A DNA stretch of 18,893 nt from assembly GCA_029259835.1 (NCBI GenBank), contig JAJDEL010000082.1, forward strand, positions 1 to 18,893, given 5' to 3'. The notes under the pieces are model-generated. The model ran no database searches, was not told the origin of the DNA, and was given only the letters and a program-made list of their open reading frames with translations. Shown here piece after piece: positions 7,341-16,609 of the stretch (within the stretch, counting starts at the first letter, position 1; every line of letters starts with the position of its first letter). The translations under genes and the position numbers were made by a program. The stretch comes from Planctomicrobium sp. GTDB taxonomy: Bacteria; Planctomycetota; Planctomycetia; Planctomycetales; Planctomycetaceae.

Positions 7341-7376
7341 CCCCTCACCCTAGCCCTCTCCCCCCAGGGAGAGGGG
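7341..7376. repeat. CCCTCACCC-type dispersed palindromic repeat
   Basis: CCCCTCACCCTAGCCC leads into the perfect 9-bp stem CCCTCTCCC (7354-7362) / GGGAGAGGG (7367-7375) with loop CCCA. From memory, very similar elements occur in the intergenic DNA of many unrelated bacteria. It lies in the divergent gap between sulfatase and isomerase (7193-7491), where no other feature was recognised. Confidence 0.75.
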
Positions 7377-7491
7377 ACAAGAAGCGCCTCAATGAGTCGG
7401 GATTGAGTTTTAATATATGATTTGACGACACGAGACAGACGTGCGTTTCGAGATTTGACGACAAACATCAGGTATTGCGAGGACAACAACG

Positions 7492-8406
7492 ATGGCAAAC
7501 GAACAGCATGAGGGCGGGATCACTCGTCGGGACTGGATGAAGTGGTCGGCGTCTGGTTTGGCAGTTGCAACGGCAGTCGGTGGGCAAAGCAGTTTTGCCG
7601 CGAAGGAAAAGGCTGGACCGGTCGCGACGAACCAGCGAATCAAGCAGTCGCTCGTCAATTGGTGTTACAACAAAGCCTGGCCGGATGTTGATGAGTATGC
7701 TCAGGTCGCCGCGAAGCTCGGTTGCCAGAGTATCGAATTGATCGATCCGAAGCATTGGCCGACTTTAAAGAAACATGGCCTGACTTGTGCGATTGCAAAC
7801 TGCCACGGCTTCCCGATTGGTTTTAATAATCGCGATCAATGGGACGAATGTCTTGCAAAGCTGCGATTGCGAATTGGACAGTGCAAGGAATTCGGTGTCA
7901 AAAGTGTGATCACTTTCACGGGCATGGCGAATGGTCTTTCGAAAGAAGAAGGTGCGAAGAACTGTGTTGAAGGGTTGAAACTCATTGCCGGCGAAGCGGA
8001 GAAGAACGACGTTGTCGTCTGCCTCGAAATGCTCAATACTCGCGACGATACGCATCGCATGAAAGGACATCCTGGCTACCAGGGAGATGATTGCGACTAC
8101 TGCATCGATATTCTCAAAGCGGTTGGTTCTTCGCACGTGAAGTTGCTGTTTGATATTTACCATGTACAAATCATGAATGGCGATGTGATCCGCCGTATTC
8201 AGCAGCACAAAGACTGGATCGGTCATATTCATACAGCCGGGAATCCTGGTCGCGGTGAACTCGACAACACTCAGGAAATCAATTACCCCGCCGTGATGCA
8301 GGCGTTGCTCGATGTCGGTTACAAAGGGTACGTCGGGCAGGAATTTATTCCGACGCGAGATCCTTGGGAAGGACTCGCAGAAGCGGTCGCGCTTTGTGAC
8401 GTGTAA
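7492..8406 (+). CDS. Tat-exported TIM-barrel protein, hydroxypyruvate-isomerase-like
   Basis: The protein is 304 residues. The ATG at 7492 has GAGGA at 7479-7483, eight bases upstream. Residues 11-36 form a twin-arginine signal (TRRDWMK, then a hydrophobic stretch ending at SSFA). The rest is an AP-endonuclease-2/xylose-isomerase-like barrel. Candidate metal ligands are Glu179 (VCLEML), Asp221 (LLFDIYH), His247 (IGHIH) and Glu284 (VGQEF). These match the hydroxypyruvate isomerase (Hyi) group, but a periplasmic location makes classical glyoxylate-pathway use unlikely. It may isomerise or epimerise sugars released outside the cytoplasm. Planctomycetes carry many such Tat-tagged barrels, often near sulfatases. 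It is divergent from the sulfatase and followed by mutL. Confidence 0.85.
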   Translation: MANEQHEGGITRRDWMKWSASGLAVATAVGGQSSFAAKEKAGPVATNQRIKQSLVNWCYNKAWPDVDEYAQVAAKLGCQSIELIDPKHWPTLKKHGLTCAIANCHGFPIGFNNRDQWDECLAKLRLRIGQCKEFGVKSVITFTGMANGLSKEEGAKNCVEGLKLIAGEAEKNDVVVCLEMLNTRDDTHRMKGHPGYQGDDCDYCIDILKAVGSSHVKLLFDIYHVQIMNGDVIRRIQQHKDWIGHIHTAGNPGRGELDNTQEINYPAVMQALLDVGYKGYVGQEFIPTRDPWEGLAEAVALCDV

Positions 8407-8412
8407 GCATTT

Positions 8413-8433
8413 CCGTACACTTCACGTGCACGG
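8413..8433. repeat. CCGTACAC palindrome (member 1)
   Basis: CCGTACAC (8413-8420) and GTGCACGG (8426-8433) pair with one A-C mismatch around TTCAC. The left arm plus the next two bases, CCGTACACTT, is identical to the left arm at 17810-17819. It lies 7 bp past the isomerase stop and may end that transcript. Confidence 0.6.
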
Positions 8434-8480
8434 AGTCAAGCGGTTCAGAGTTTGTTACGAAATTACTTTATTACGATACT

Positions 8481-10382
<1,902 letters not shown>

Positions 10383-10455
10383 GGTATTCTACAGACAACC
10401 AGCGTTCACGATCTGTGATTCGCCTCGAATGGAACTGTTGGTGCTTGAGCAGTCT

Positions 10456-10998
10456 TTACTTTGTTTTGGCAGAATGGTCGACTATCTGAATATGGGACTC
10501 GATTTCTGAGAGGTGCTTTTGAATTGCGTAGAAGAGAATTCGACGAAAGTCCTCTTCGGCCCAATACGCGATAATGTCCTTTCTCCAACCACAGGAGACA
10601 TTAAGTGTTCCGTCATCTTCTCCGTCGTAAGAGCCTAAAGTAATGCTTTTAATCTTTTTGACATCCCAATCCTTAGGGAGTAACCATGGATAATTCAGAA
10701 AATGGTGTCGGTAATGTTCATCGCCAATTTCAATTCGCTCGATAGTTCCTCGCAGCAAAAACGTCAGTGGAACAGCAATCACACCTACATATCCGAAGAG
10801 TAGCCATATTAAAGGAAATCCGTGAGGTTCTCCTCCAGAGAAAAGTAGAAACGTCATGTATAAGACTATTGGCGTCCAGAAAATCCAAAATCCCAACAAG
10901 GCAATAGTTAGCAAGCAGCTCTTAGGGAGATCGCGATTATCCCACTCCGCAATTAGGGTTTTTCCTTCGTAAGTGATTTCTGGCTCAGAAAAGGTCAA
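10456..10998 (-). CDS. Two-helix membrane protein, hypothetical
   Basis: The protein is 180 residues. The only in-frame start before helix 1 is TTG at 10998, because a stop lies a few codons upstream, and no ribosome binding site is obvious. The start is therefore uncertain. Hydrophobic segments are at about 27-53 and 62-82. They are followed by a cytoplasmic-type domain of about 95 residues with RIEIGDEHYRHHFLNYPW and a CGW motif. The reading frame is more AT-rich than the flanking mutL and alcohol dehydrogenase genes, which may mean later arrival. I do not recognise the family. It stands alone on the minus strand between two plus-strand genes. Confidence 0.65.
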   Translation of the reverse strand: MTFSEPEITYEGKTLIAEWDNRDLPKSCLLTIALLGFWIFWTPIVLYMTFLLFSGGEPHGFPLIWLLFGYVGVIAVPLTFLLRGTIERIEIGDEHYRHHFLNYPWLLPKDWDVKKIKSITLGSYDGEDDGTLNVSCGWRKDIIAYWAEEDFRRILFYAIQKHLSEIESHIQIVDHSAKTK

Positions 10999-11268
10999 CG
11001 TGTCTACTTTGGTTGGAGTGATTTACAAGATCGAGTTCAACAGAATAACGCAGGTCACCACCATAGCCCACGCTTCGACCAATCGTATGTAGACTGCCTC
11101 GCTAAGAACTGTGGTTTCAACTCATCTGGCTGAGTTAATCAACGTTGATGGAAATTTCCAGTCGTCACTTTCCGGATGATTTGAGGGCGGATAGAATACC
11201 CTAAATTAGTATCCCTCCTACAATTTGTCACTACGGTCTTCCATCCTCGAATTTCCCACCAGACGGTT

Positions 11269-12432
11269 ATGCAGATACCAGAGTTTGATTTTGATCCACG
11301 TACCCGCGTTGTCTTCGGTCAAGGGACACTTGGTCGGCTGGGCGAATTGGTGAAAGAGTTCGGTGGGTCGAAAGTGTTGCTTGTTTCTGATCAGGGATTG
11401 AAGGCGGCAGGGCATGAAGATCGGGCAAAGTCGTATCTAGCTGAAGCCGGACTTGGTGTCGCGGTCTTTGATGATGTGCATCCGAATCCGACGACGGATG
11501 ACATCGAAGCTGGCGTCGTCTTCGCTCGCGAGGAAAGAGTCGATTTCATTGTTGGACTGGGTGGCGGAAGCAGCATGGACTGCGCGAAAGGGATTAACTT
11601 TCTGCTGACCAATGGCGGGAAGATGTCCGACTTCCAAGGTGTCGGCAAAGCGACGAAGCCGATGCTGCCGCTCATTGCAGTTCCAACGACATCCGGAACT
11701 GGTAGCGAAGCGCAGTCATTCGCGATCATTGCTGATCCGAACACACACATGAAAATGGCCTGCGGGGACAAAAAAGCGGCTGCACGAGTCGCGATTCTCG
11801 ACCCTGACCTCACGTTGACAATGCCGAATTCCGTTCGGGCTGCGACGGGCATCGATGCGATTAGTCATGCGATTGAGAGTTATGTCACGCAGAAACGAAA
11901 TCCAGTTTCGCAACTCTTCAGCCGTAAAGCGTGGTGGCGGTTGAGTCAGTCGTTTTTAACTTCGCTGGCGGAACCTCAAAACGTTGACGCAAATGGATCG
12001 ATGCTTATCGGTGCTCACTTTGCCGGTGCTGCGATTGAAAATTCAATGCTTGGAGCAACACATGCGTTGGCGAATCCGCTCTCGGCACATTGCGATTTGA
12101 TTCATGGAATCGCGATTGGCGTCTTGCTTCCGCATGTGATTCGGTATAATGGATCAATCCCGGAGATTGCGGACTTGTACGGGAAACTTGCCGAAGATGC
12201 TGGGCTTTGTAAACAATCAGAAGCGAAGGCAACGGACCTTCTCGCAGATTTTATTACCGACCTGGTTCGACAGGCTCAGCAACCGACGCGCTTGTCAGAA
12301 TGTGAAGTCGACGAGTCACTATCACTGTTTGAAACAATGGCAAGTGAAGCAGCCGAGCAATGGACAGGCAAGAACAATCCCCGACCAGTCAGCATTGCGT
12401 CACTATTGGAGTTATACCGATGTGCATATTGA
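11269..12432 (+). CDS. Iron-containing alcohol dehydrogenase
   Basis: The protein is 387 residues, the typical length for the group III Fe-ADH family. The NAD(P)-binding motif GGGSSMDCAKG is at 98-108, preceded by DVHPNPT (69-75), and the family signature region VPTTSGTGSEAQ is at 138-149. Metal ligands fit Asp196 and His200 (GIDAISHAIE), His265 (GATHALANP) and His279 (DLIHGIAIG), at nearly the same numbers as in FucO. It should interconvert an alcohol and an aldehyde or ketone with NAD(P)H in the cytoplasm; the substrate is unknown. The start at 11269 lacks a strong ribosome binding site but gives the normal N-terminus. Its last codons overlap the start of the PQQ-type propeller gene. Confidence 0.95.
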   Translation: MQIPEFDFDPRTRVVFGQGTLGRLGELVKEFGGSKVLLVSDQGLKAAGHEDRAKSYLAEAGLGVAVFDDVHPNPTTDDIEAGVVFAREERVDFIVGLGGGSSMDCAKGINFLLTNGGKMSDFQGVGKATKPMLPLIAVPTTSGTGSEAQSFAIIADPNTHMKMACGDKKAAARVAILDPDLTLTMPNSVRAATGIDAISHAIESYVTQKRNPVSQLFSRKAWWRLSQSFLTSLAEPQNVDANGSMLIGAHFAGAAIENSMLGATHALANPLSAHCDLIHGIAIGVLLPHVIRYNGSIPEIADLYGKLAEDAGLCKQSEAKATDLLADFITDLVRQAQQPTRLSECEVDESLSLFETMASEAAEQWTGKNNPRPVSIASLLELYRCAY

Positions 12433-13589
12433 GTCGTTTTCGACAAGCCAAAATGCCCCTGTTCATTTTCATGACGTTCGTTGTTTCGTATGCGTGTGCT
12501 GCGGATCAACAACACGAGTCGTGGGTTTCTTTTCGCAATGGATTGCAAAATCTCGGTGTCGCCACCAGTCCGCTGCCAGAGAAATTGGAATTGCTTTGGG
12601 AGTTCGTCACGCCGGATGGAACTGCGTCAACTCCAGTGATCGCCGATGGAAAAACCTACGTCGGCACGCTCAGCGGCGAGGTACATTGTTTCGACCTGAA
12701 AACCGGCAAGAAAGAATGGACATACAAGTCTGTTGAAGTCGTTGCCGACAATGATATTGCACCAGGCTTCAATGCCGCGCTGGCACTCGATGACGAGACA
12801 GTCTTCGTCGGTGACGATTTCGGAACGTTTCATGCCATTGTCCGAAAAACCGGCAAGAAGCGCTGGATCTTCGAAACAGAAGGAGAAATTGTTGGTGGCG
12901 CGCAGGTCGTCGGTGACAAAGTCATTTTCGGATCTCACGACGGGTTCCTGTATTGCTTCAACGCAAAGACAGGAGAAGAAGTCTGGCGGGCGGAAACCCA
13001 TGGTCCGGTCAACGCGACTCCAACGATTGCTGGCAAGTACACGTTTACTACAGGCTGCGACCAACCTGTCCTTCGAGTTTTTGATATTGAAAACGGAACG
13101 ACTGCCAAGGAAGTTCCGCTCGAAGCATTGTTGCTGGCTGCTGCGGCTGTCGAGAATAATACCCTGTACTTCGGTAGCGATGGTGGTGGAGTCTTTGCCC
13201 TGGACTGGGAAACACCCAGCGAAGTCTGGGGCTTTGAAATCCCGAAGCGGAGTCAACAGATTCGATCTTCACCAGCAGTCACCCCCGAGTTTGTCATCAT
13301 CGGAAGTCGAGACAAACACGTCCACTGCATCAACCGGAAGACTGGAGAACTCAAATGGTCTTTTCCGACGCGCGGTAGAATCGATTCCTCACCAGTCGTT
13401 GCCGGAGATCGCGTCTACTTCGGTTCGGCAGACCGAAACGTCTATGGAGTTTCTCTTGCCGGTGGAAAAGAAGTCTGGAAATTCCCAGCCAAGCAATCAA
13501 TCTCCGGTTCACCAGCCATCGCCGATGGCTACCTCGTCATCGGAACCGACAGTTCGGACGGGAAGATTCTTTGCTTCGGAAAGAAGTGA
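12420..13589 (+). CDS. Exported PQQ-like (BamB-type) beta-propeller protein
   Basis: The protein is 389 residues. I chose the ATG at 12420 because GGAG lies eight bases upstream (12408-12411); this start overlaps the alcohol dehydrogenase stop by 13 bp, so translation is probably coupled. A longer frame from 12360 has no support. A signal peptide covers about 1-27 (ends SYACA). It is followed by seven or so PQQ-type blades marked by A/G-DGKTYVGT, GEVHCFDLKTGKKEW, GFLYCFNAKTGEEVW, KHVHCINRKTGELKW and RNVYGVSLAGGKEVW. There is no evidence of bound PQQ or enzyme residues, and it has the look of a binding scaffold. Pairing with a cytoplasmic dehydrogenase is unexplained. Confidence 0.9.
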   Translation: MCILSRFRQAKMPLFIFMTFVVSYACAADQQHESWVSFRNGLQNLGVATSPLPEKLELLWEFVTPDGTASTPVIADGKTYVGTLSGEVHCFDLKTGKKEWTYKSVEVVADNDIAPGFNAALALDDETVFVGDDFGTFHAIVRKTGKKRWIFETEGEIVGGAQVVGDKVIFGSHDGFLYCFNAKTGEEVWRAETHGPVNATPTIAGKYTFTTGCDQPVLRVFDIENGTTAKEVPLEALLLAAAAVENNTLYFGSDGGGVFALDWETPSEVWGFEIPKRSQQIRSSPAVTPEFVIIGSRDKHVHCINRKTGELKWSFPTRGRIDSSPVVAGDRVYFGSADRNVYGVSLAGGKEVWKFPAKQSISGSPAIADGYLVIGTDSSDGKILCFGKK

Positions 13590-13612
13590 TTTGTCCGTTG
13601 GTGACCGCGATT

Positions 13613-13966
13613 TCAATTTTCCAGGTGTTCGCTGGTCGTCTCTCGGGAAATTTCTGCAACCGCATCACCTGCTTTTACTTTTGAACCAGTCGGAGCGAGG
13701 AGTCGTTCGAGTTCGCCATCGAACTCCGATTCCAGGTGAAAGAGAATCGAGTCGACAAGCAATTCCGCGACCCGTTCGCCTGCGATGATTGATGAACCGG
13801 GCGAGACGAGCCAGTTCACAAGCGTGATCGGTTGCTGACCGACTCCTAAATCAGGAACCACTATTAGAGAAACACCTTGTGAAAATGGGTCTTGCGTCAT
13901 TTCGGGGGATTCGAATAAAAAGCGTTCGGCAGAAATTGCGCGTCCCGGGACGGGACGGCGTGCCAT
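13613..13966 (-). CDS. Free-standing lipoyl/biotinyl-like domain protein lacking the modified lysine
   Basis: The protein is 117 residues from the ATG at 13966. Alternatives are TTG 13978 and ATG 13900; no ribosome binding site decides. Residues 32-107 follow the lipoyl-domain pattern of 2-oxoacid dehydrogenase E2 subunits: VPDLGVGQQPITLVNWLVSPG, a G-E-R-V-A-E-L turn, and GELERLLAPTGSKVKAGDAVAEI. At the hairpin turn that normally carries D-K-A, the sequence is V-D-S-I, with Ser73 in place of the lipoylated Lys. It therefore cannot be lipoylated in the usual way. It has no E2 catalytic domain and no neighbouring 2-oxoacid dehydrogenase genes. It lies head to head with the lipoprotein at 13993 and converges with the PQQ-type gene. 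Confidence 0.7.
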   Translation of the reverse strand: MARRPVPGRAISAERFLFESPEMTQDPFSQGVSLIVVPDLGVGQQPITLVNWLVSPGSSIIAGERVAELLVDSILFHLESEFDGELERLLAPTGSKVKAGDAVAEISRETTSEHLEN

Positions 13967-13992
13967 ATTGAATTGCAAAGGATTGCGATCAG

Positions 13993-15318
13993 ATGAATTC
14001 TATACTCCGAACTCTCACCATACTGGTTCTGGGACTGATTCTTTTAGAAGGTTGCGGAAATCAGAATTCCGATTCGCAAGTGCAGACACCACCAGAACTT
14101 GCGGAAGAGTCGACACCCCTTGTTCCACCCACGGTGAGCATTGATGTCCCGCAGCTCGATCTAGGGATCGACGCAGAAACGCCTGCGAAACCACAGCAGA
14201 CGGCAATGGTTGGGAATTCAACAAGTCAGAACGCCCCGAAAATTGATCAAAGTCAAATTGTGAAAGGGTCTGTCGAATGGCTCATTCAGGAAATTTCTCG
14301 ACTGAAATCAGAGCCGAAAAGTTCTTCTGGAGTTGAATTGCCTGGCGCAGAGCAACTGGAGCTTGGGAATCAAGACGCACCTCTCATCCACCGCAACCAC
14401 CAAATCATCAAACTTGCCCAGCAGATTCTCGCCAAAACTCACAAGAATCCGGAGCAGCTAGCGTTCTTCAATAGCGCTGTACACGATCTCGCCGATGCCC
14501 GACTGCAATTGGCAATCGCAGGAGATCAAAAACAGACTCAGTTACTCACTGAAGACGCTGACGTTCTTTTTAAAAATGACCCGACCTCCTTTGCGGCGGC
14601 GGAAGCGGCATTCAAGGTGGTGCAGTTCACACAGATCCAGGCCCAAGCACTGGCGGCGAAGGAGCCGAAGTGGGCGCTCGCGTTTGCACGTCAGGCAAGA
14701 TTGTTCGCAAGCAAATTCCCACAAGAGACAAATCGTGCCGCAATTCATCTCGTTGCGGCAGGGCGGATCTGCGACAAGTTAGGAATCACAGACGAAGCCC
14801 GGACTTGCATGCTGCTTGTCGAAGAACGGTTCCCGAATTCTCCATTTGCAGGTCAGGTGAAAAACAGTCTGCGCCGACTCAGATTGCCTGGACAGGAGTT
14901 GCTGGAATTTGGCGGATCGACGTTCGATGGAAATTTCATTTCAATCGATCAATATCGTGGTCGACCTGTCATCATCGCTTTCTGGGCATCGAATTCAATC
15001 GTCTTTAATGAAGACATGAAACTCATCAATGACACGGTCGCTTCCGTCGGCAGCGGTGCGACTGTGATCGGCGTGAATCTTGATCGTGAAGAAGTTGCCG
15101 TCGAGAGATTCATTTCACTCACCGGCAACGACTGGCCTCACATCTTTTATTCTGACTCGAAGAAACGCGGGTCAGAAAACCTCGTTGCCAAGTATTACGG
15201 CGTTTCCAAGGTGCCCTCGTACTGGCTGGTTGATTCACAAGGAATCGTCAAGTCCGTCAATCTCAAACCGCAAGAGTTGCGTCAATGGCTCGCCCAACTG
15301 GCGCTCGCTGGGAATTAA
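13993..15318 (+). CDS. Lipoprotein with C-terminal thioredoxin-like (TlpA-type) domain lacking CXXC
   Basis: The protein is 441 residues. The ATG at 13993 has AAAGGA at 13977-13982. The signal peptide ends in LLEGC, giving a lipidated Cys21. A low-complexity Pro/Ser/Gln stretch runs to about residue 90, and a helical region (about 90-290) looks TPR-like. The C-terminus (about 295-441) is a TlpA/AhpC-like thioredoxin fold: LEFGGSTFDG, QYRGRPVIIAFWAS, VIGVNLD, YGVSKVPSYWLVD with the cis-Pro position kept. Where TlpA has W-C-x-x-C the protein has N-S-I-V-F (334-338), so both redox cysteines are gone. It is likely a membrane-anchored binding protein rather than an oxidoreductase. No neighbour reveals its partner. 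Confidence 0.85.
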   Translation: MNSILRTLTILVLGLILLEGCGNQNSDSQVQTPPELAEESTPLVPPTVSIDVPQLDLGIDAETPAKPQQTAMVGNSTSQNAPKIDQSQIVKGSVEWLIQEISRLKSEPKSSSGVELPGAEQLELGNQDAPLIHRNHQIIKLAQQILAKTHKNPEQLAFFNSAVHDLADARLQLAIAGDQKQTQLLTEDADVLFKNDPTSFAAAEAAFKVVQFTQIQAQALAAKEPKWALAFARQARLFASKFPQETNRAAIHLVAAGRICDKLGITDEARTCMLLVEERFPNSPFAGQVKNSLRRLRLPGQELLEFGGSTFDGNFISIDQYRGRPVIIAFWASNSIVFNEDMKLINDTVASVGSGATVIGVNLDREEVAVERFISLTGNDWPHIFYSDSKKRGSENLVAKYYGVSKVPSYWLVDSQGIVKSVNLKPQELRQWLAQLALAGN

Positions 15319-15340
15319 GTAGGGAAAGTTTTAGCCTGGT

Positions 15341-15601
15341 TCAGCCACCACCAGCTACACCATGTTCTCTGAGGTAAACGAGGCAGTCTGAATTCTCCAA
15401 TTCCATTGACGCCATTGCCACCTGAATGAGATTAAATTGCTTCAGGGTAATCGTGATTTCCAAATCGATGATCTGATCGATAAGCACTTCAATGCCCAGT
15501 CCCCATTCATTGAATTGGTTGATATATTCGTTGACATTTCGGAACAGGTTTTCCGGAATCAATCCGCGAACCGATTCAAGTGCCTCGTTGCATAGATTCA
15601 T
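15341..15601 (-). CDS. MafI-family-like immunity protein
   Basis: The protein is 86 residues from the ATG at 15601; ATG 15622 or TTG 15634 would add 7 or 11 residues, and none has a good ribosome binding site. It is small, acidic and all-helical. Its pattern (LIPENLFRNVNEYI, then EWGLGIEVLIDQIIDLEITIT, then FNLIQVAMASMELE) resembles MafI-type immunity proteins, where helix 2 carries a G-x-A/G-x-E-x-L segment. I made this match from memory and not from a search. In MafB/MafI systems the immunity protein blocks a secreted nuclease toxin. No toxin gene lies nearby; it follows mdh on the same strand by 78 bp. The AT content is higher than the neighbours, consistent with transfer. Confidence 0.55.
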   Translation of the reverse strand: MNLCNEALESVRGLIPENLFRNVNEYINQFNEWGLGIEVLIDQIIDLEITITLKQFNLIQVAMASMELENSDCLVYLREHGVAGGG

Positions 15602-15679
15602 TCGATGTTGATGAGGATGCATGGTTTGGTGCAAAAACGAGTCGTTGTACCGAATTTGATTCTGCTTGAGACGATGTTC

Positions 15680-16609
15680 TCAGGAACCCAGCACTTTGGA
15701 AAGAGTTTCTTGCAGGACCTGGCCGGAGCGTTGGAGGGCGGTGAGTTCTTTGGGCCAGAGTTCGATTTCGATGTGGGATTGTGCTCCCTGGCGACCGACG
15801 ATGGTCGGCACGCTGATGCAGATGTCGCGGAGTCCGTAGGCGCCGTTTTGTAATGAGGAGACCGGTAGGATTCGTTCTTGATTGAGCGCAATGGAGTGGA
15901 TCACATCGGCGATAGACACTCCGACGGCGAATCCGGCACCACCTTTTTTCTTGATGACTTCGGCGCCAGAGCCGCGTGTTTTCTTTTCGACTTCGGCGAT
16001 GAGTTGAGAAGTCACACCGGGGTATTTCTCCAGTGGGAGCCCGGCGATCTGTGCATTCGACCAGATCGGGACCATGCTGTCGCCGTGTTCACCGAAGATT
16101 GTCACCTGAACCTGACTTGGTGGCACTTCAATCCGTTGCGCGAGCATACTGCGGAGGCGAGTTGTATCGAGGACCGTGCCGAGACCGATGATCTGTTGCG
16201 GAGGCAGGTCGAGCTCCGCAACGGCCAGAGATGTCAGGATGTCGACAGGGTTCGAGACAACGAAGACCACGGCATCTTTTTTGTAGCCTGCCGATTTCAG
16301 GTCGGAAAGGATTCCGCGGAACAGAGCGACGTTGCGGTTGATGAGGTCGAGTCGACTTTCATCTGGTTTGCGACGCAAGCCTGCGGTGATGCAAATGACG
16401 TCTGCATCTGACGAAAGTTCAGCACCACCGGCTGTGATTTTCTGATCGGAAGTCAACGACGCACCGTGAAGCAAGTCGAGCGCCTGGCCTTCGACAAGAT
16501 CCTGATTGACGTCGACCAGGGCGATTTCTTTGACGATCCCACCGAATTGCAGAGCCAATGCTGCACAGGAGCCGACCAGTCCACCACCACCAATTACCGA
16601 AACTTTCAT
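15680..16609 (-). CDS. mdh: Malate dehydrogenase, LDH-like type
   Basis: The protein is 309 residues from the ATG at 16609; upstream in-frame codons would add 21 poorly conserved residues. The Rossmann motif VIGGGGLVGS starts at Val6. The substrate loop reads AGLRRKPDESR, with Arg80 at the position that is Gln in lactate and Arg in malate dehydrogenases, and Arg86 next. Asn120, Asp148, Arg151 and catalytic His175 (FGEHGDS) are all present. It should oxidise malate to oxaloacetate with NAD in the cytoplasm, in the TCA cycle. The C-terminal part matches family length. The gene seems to be the head of a short unit with the small immunity-like gene downstream. Confidence 0.92.
   Translation of the reverse strand: MKVSVIGGGGLVGSCAALALQFGGIVKEIALVDVNQDLVEGQALDLLHGASLTSDQKITAGGAELSSDADVICITAGLRRKPDESRLDLINRNVALFRGILSDLKSAGYKKDAVVFVVSNPVDILTSLAVAELDLPPQQIIGLGTVLDTTRLRSMLAQRIEVPPSQVQVTIFGEHGDSMVPIWSNAQIAGLPLEKYPGVTSQLIAEVEKKTRGSGAEVIKKKGGAGFAVGVSIADVIHSIALNQERILPVSSLQNGAYGLRDICISVPTIVGRQGAQSHIEIELWPKELTALQRSGQVLQETLSKVLGS

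Noticed and set aside
8452..8480. TTGTTA (8452-8457) and GATACT (8475-8480), 17 bp apart, before mutL
   Set aside because: Each box has only four of six matches, and transcription would start after the mutL ATG.
12360..12419. Longer start for the PQQ-type propeller at 12360
   Set aside because: It would put 20 unconserved residues before the signal peptide, and the ATG at 12420 has a proper Shine-Dalgarno.
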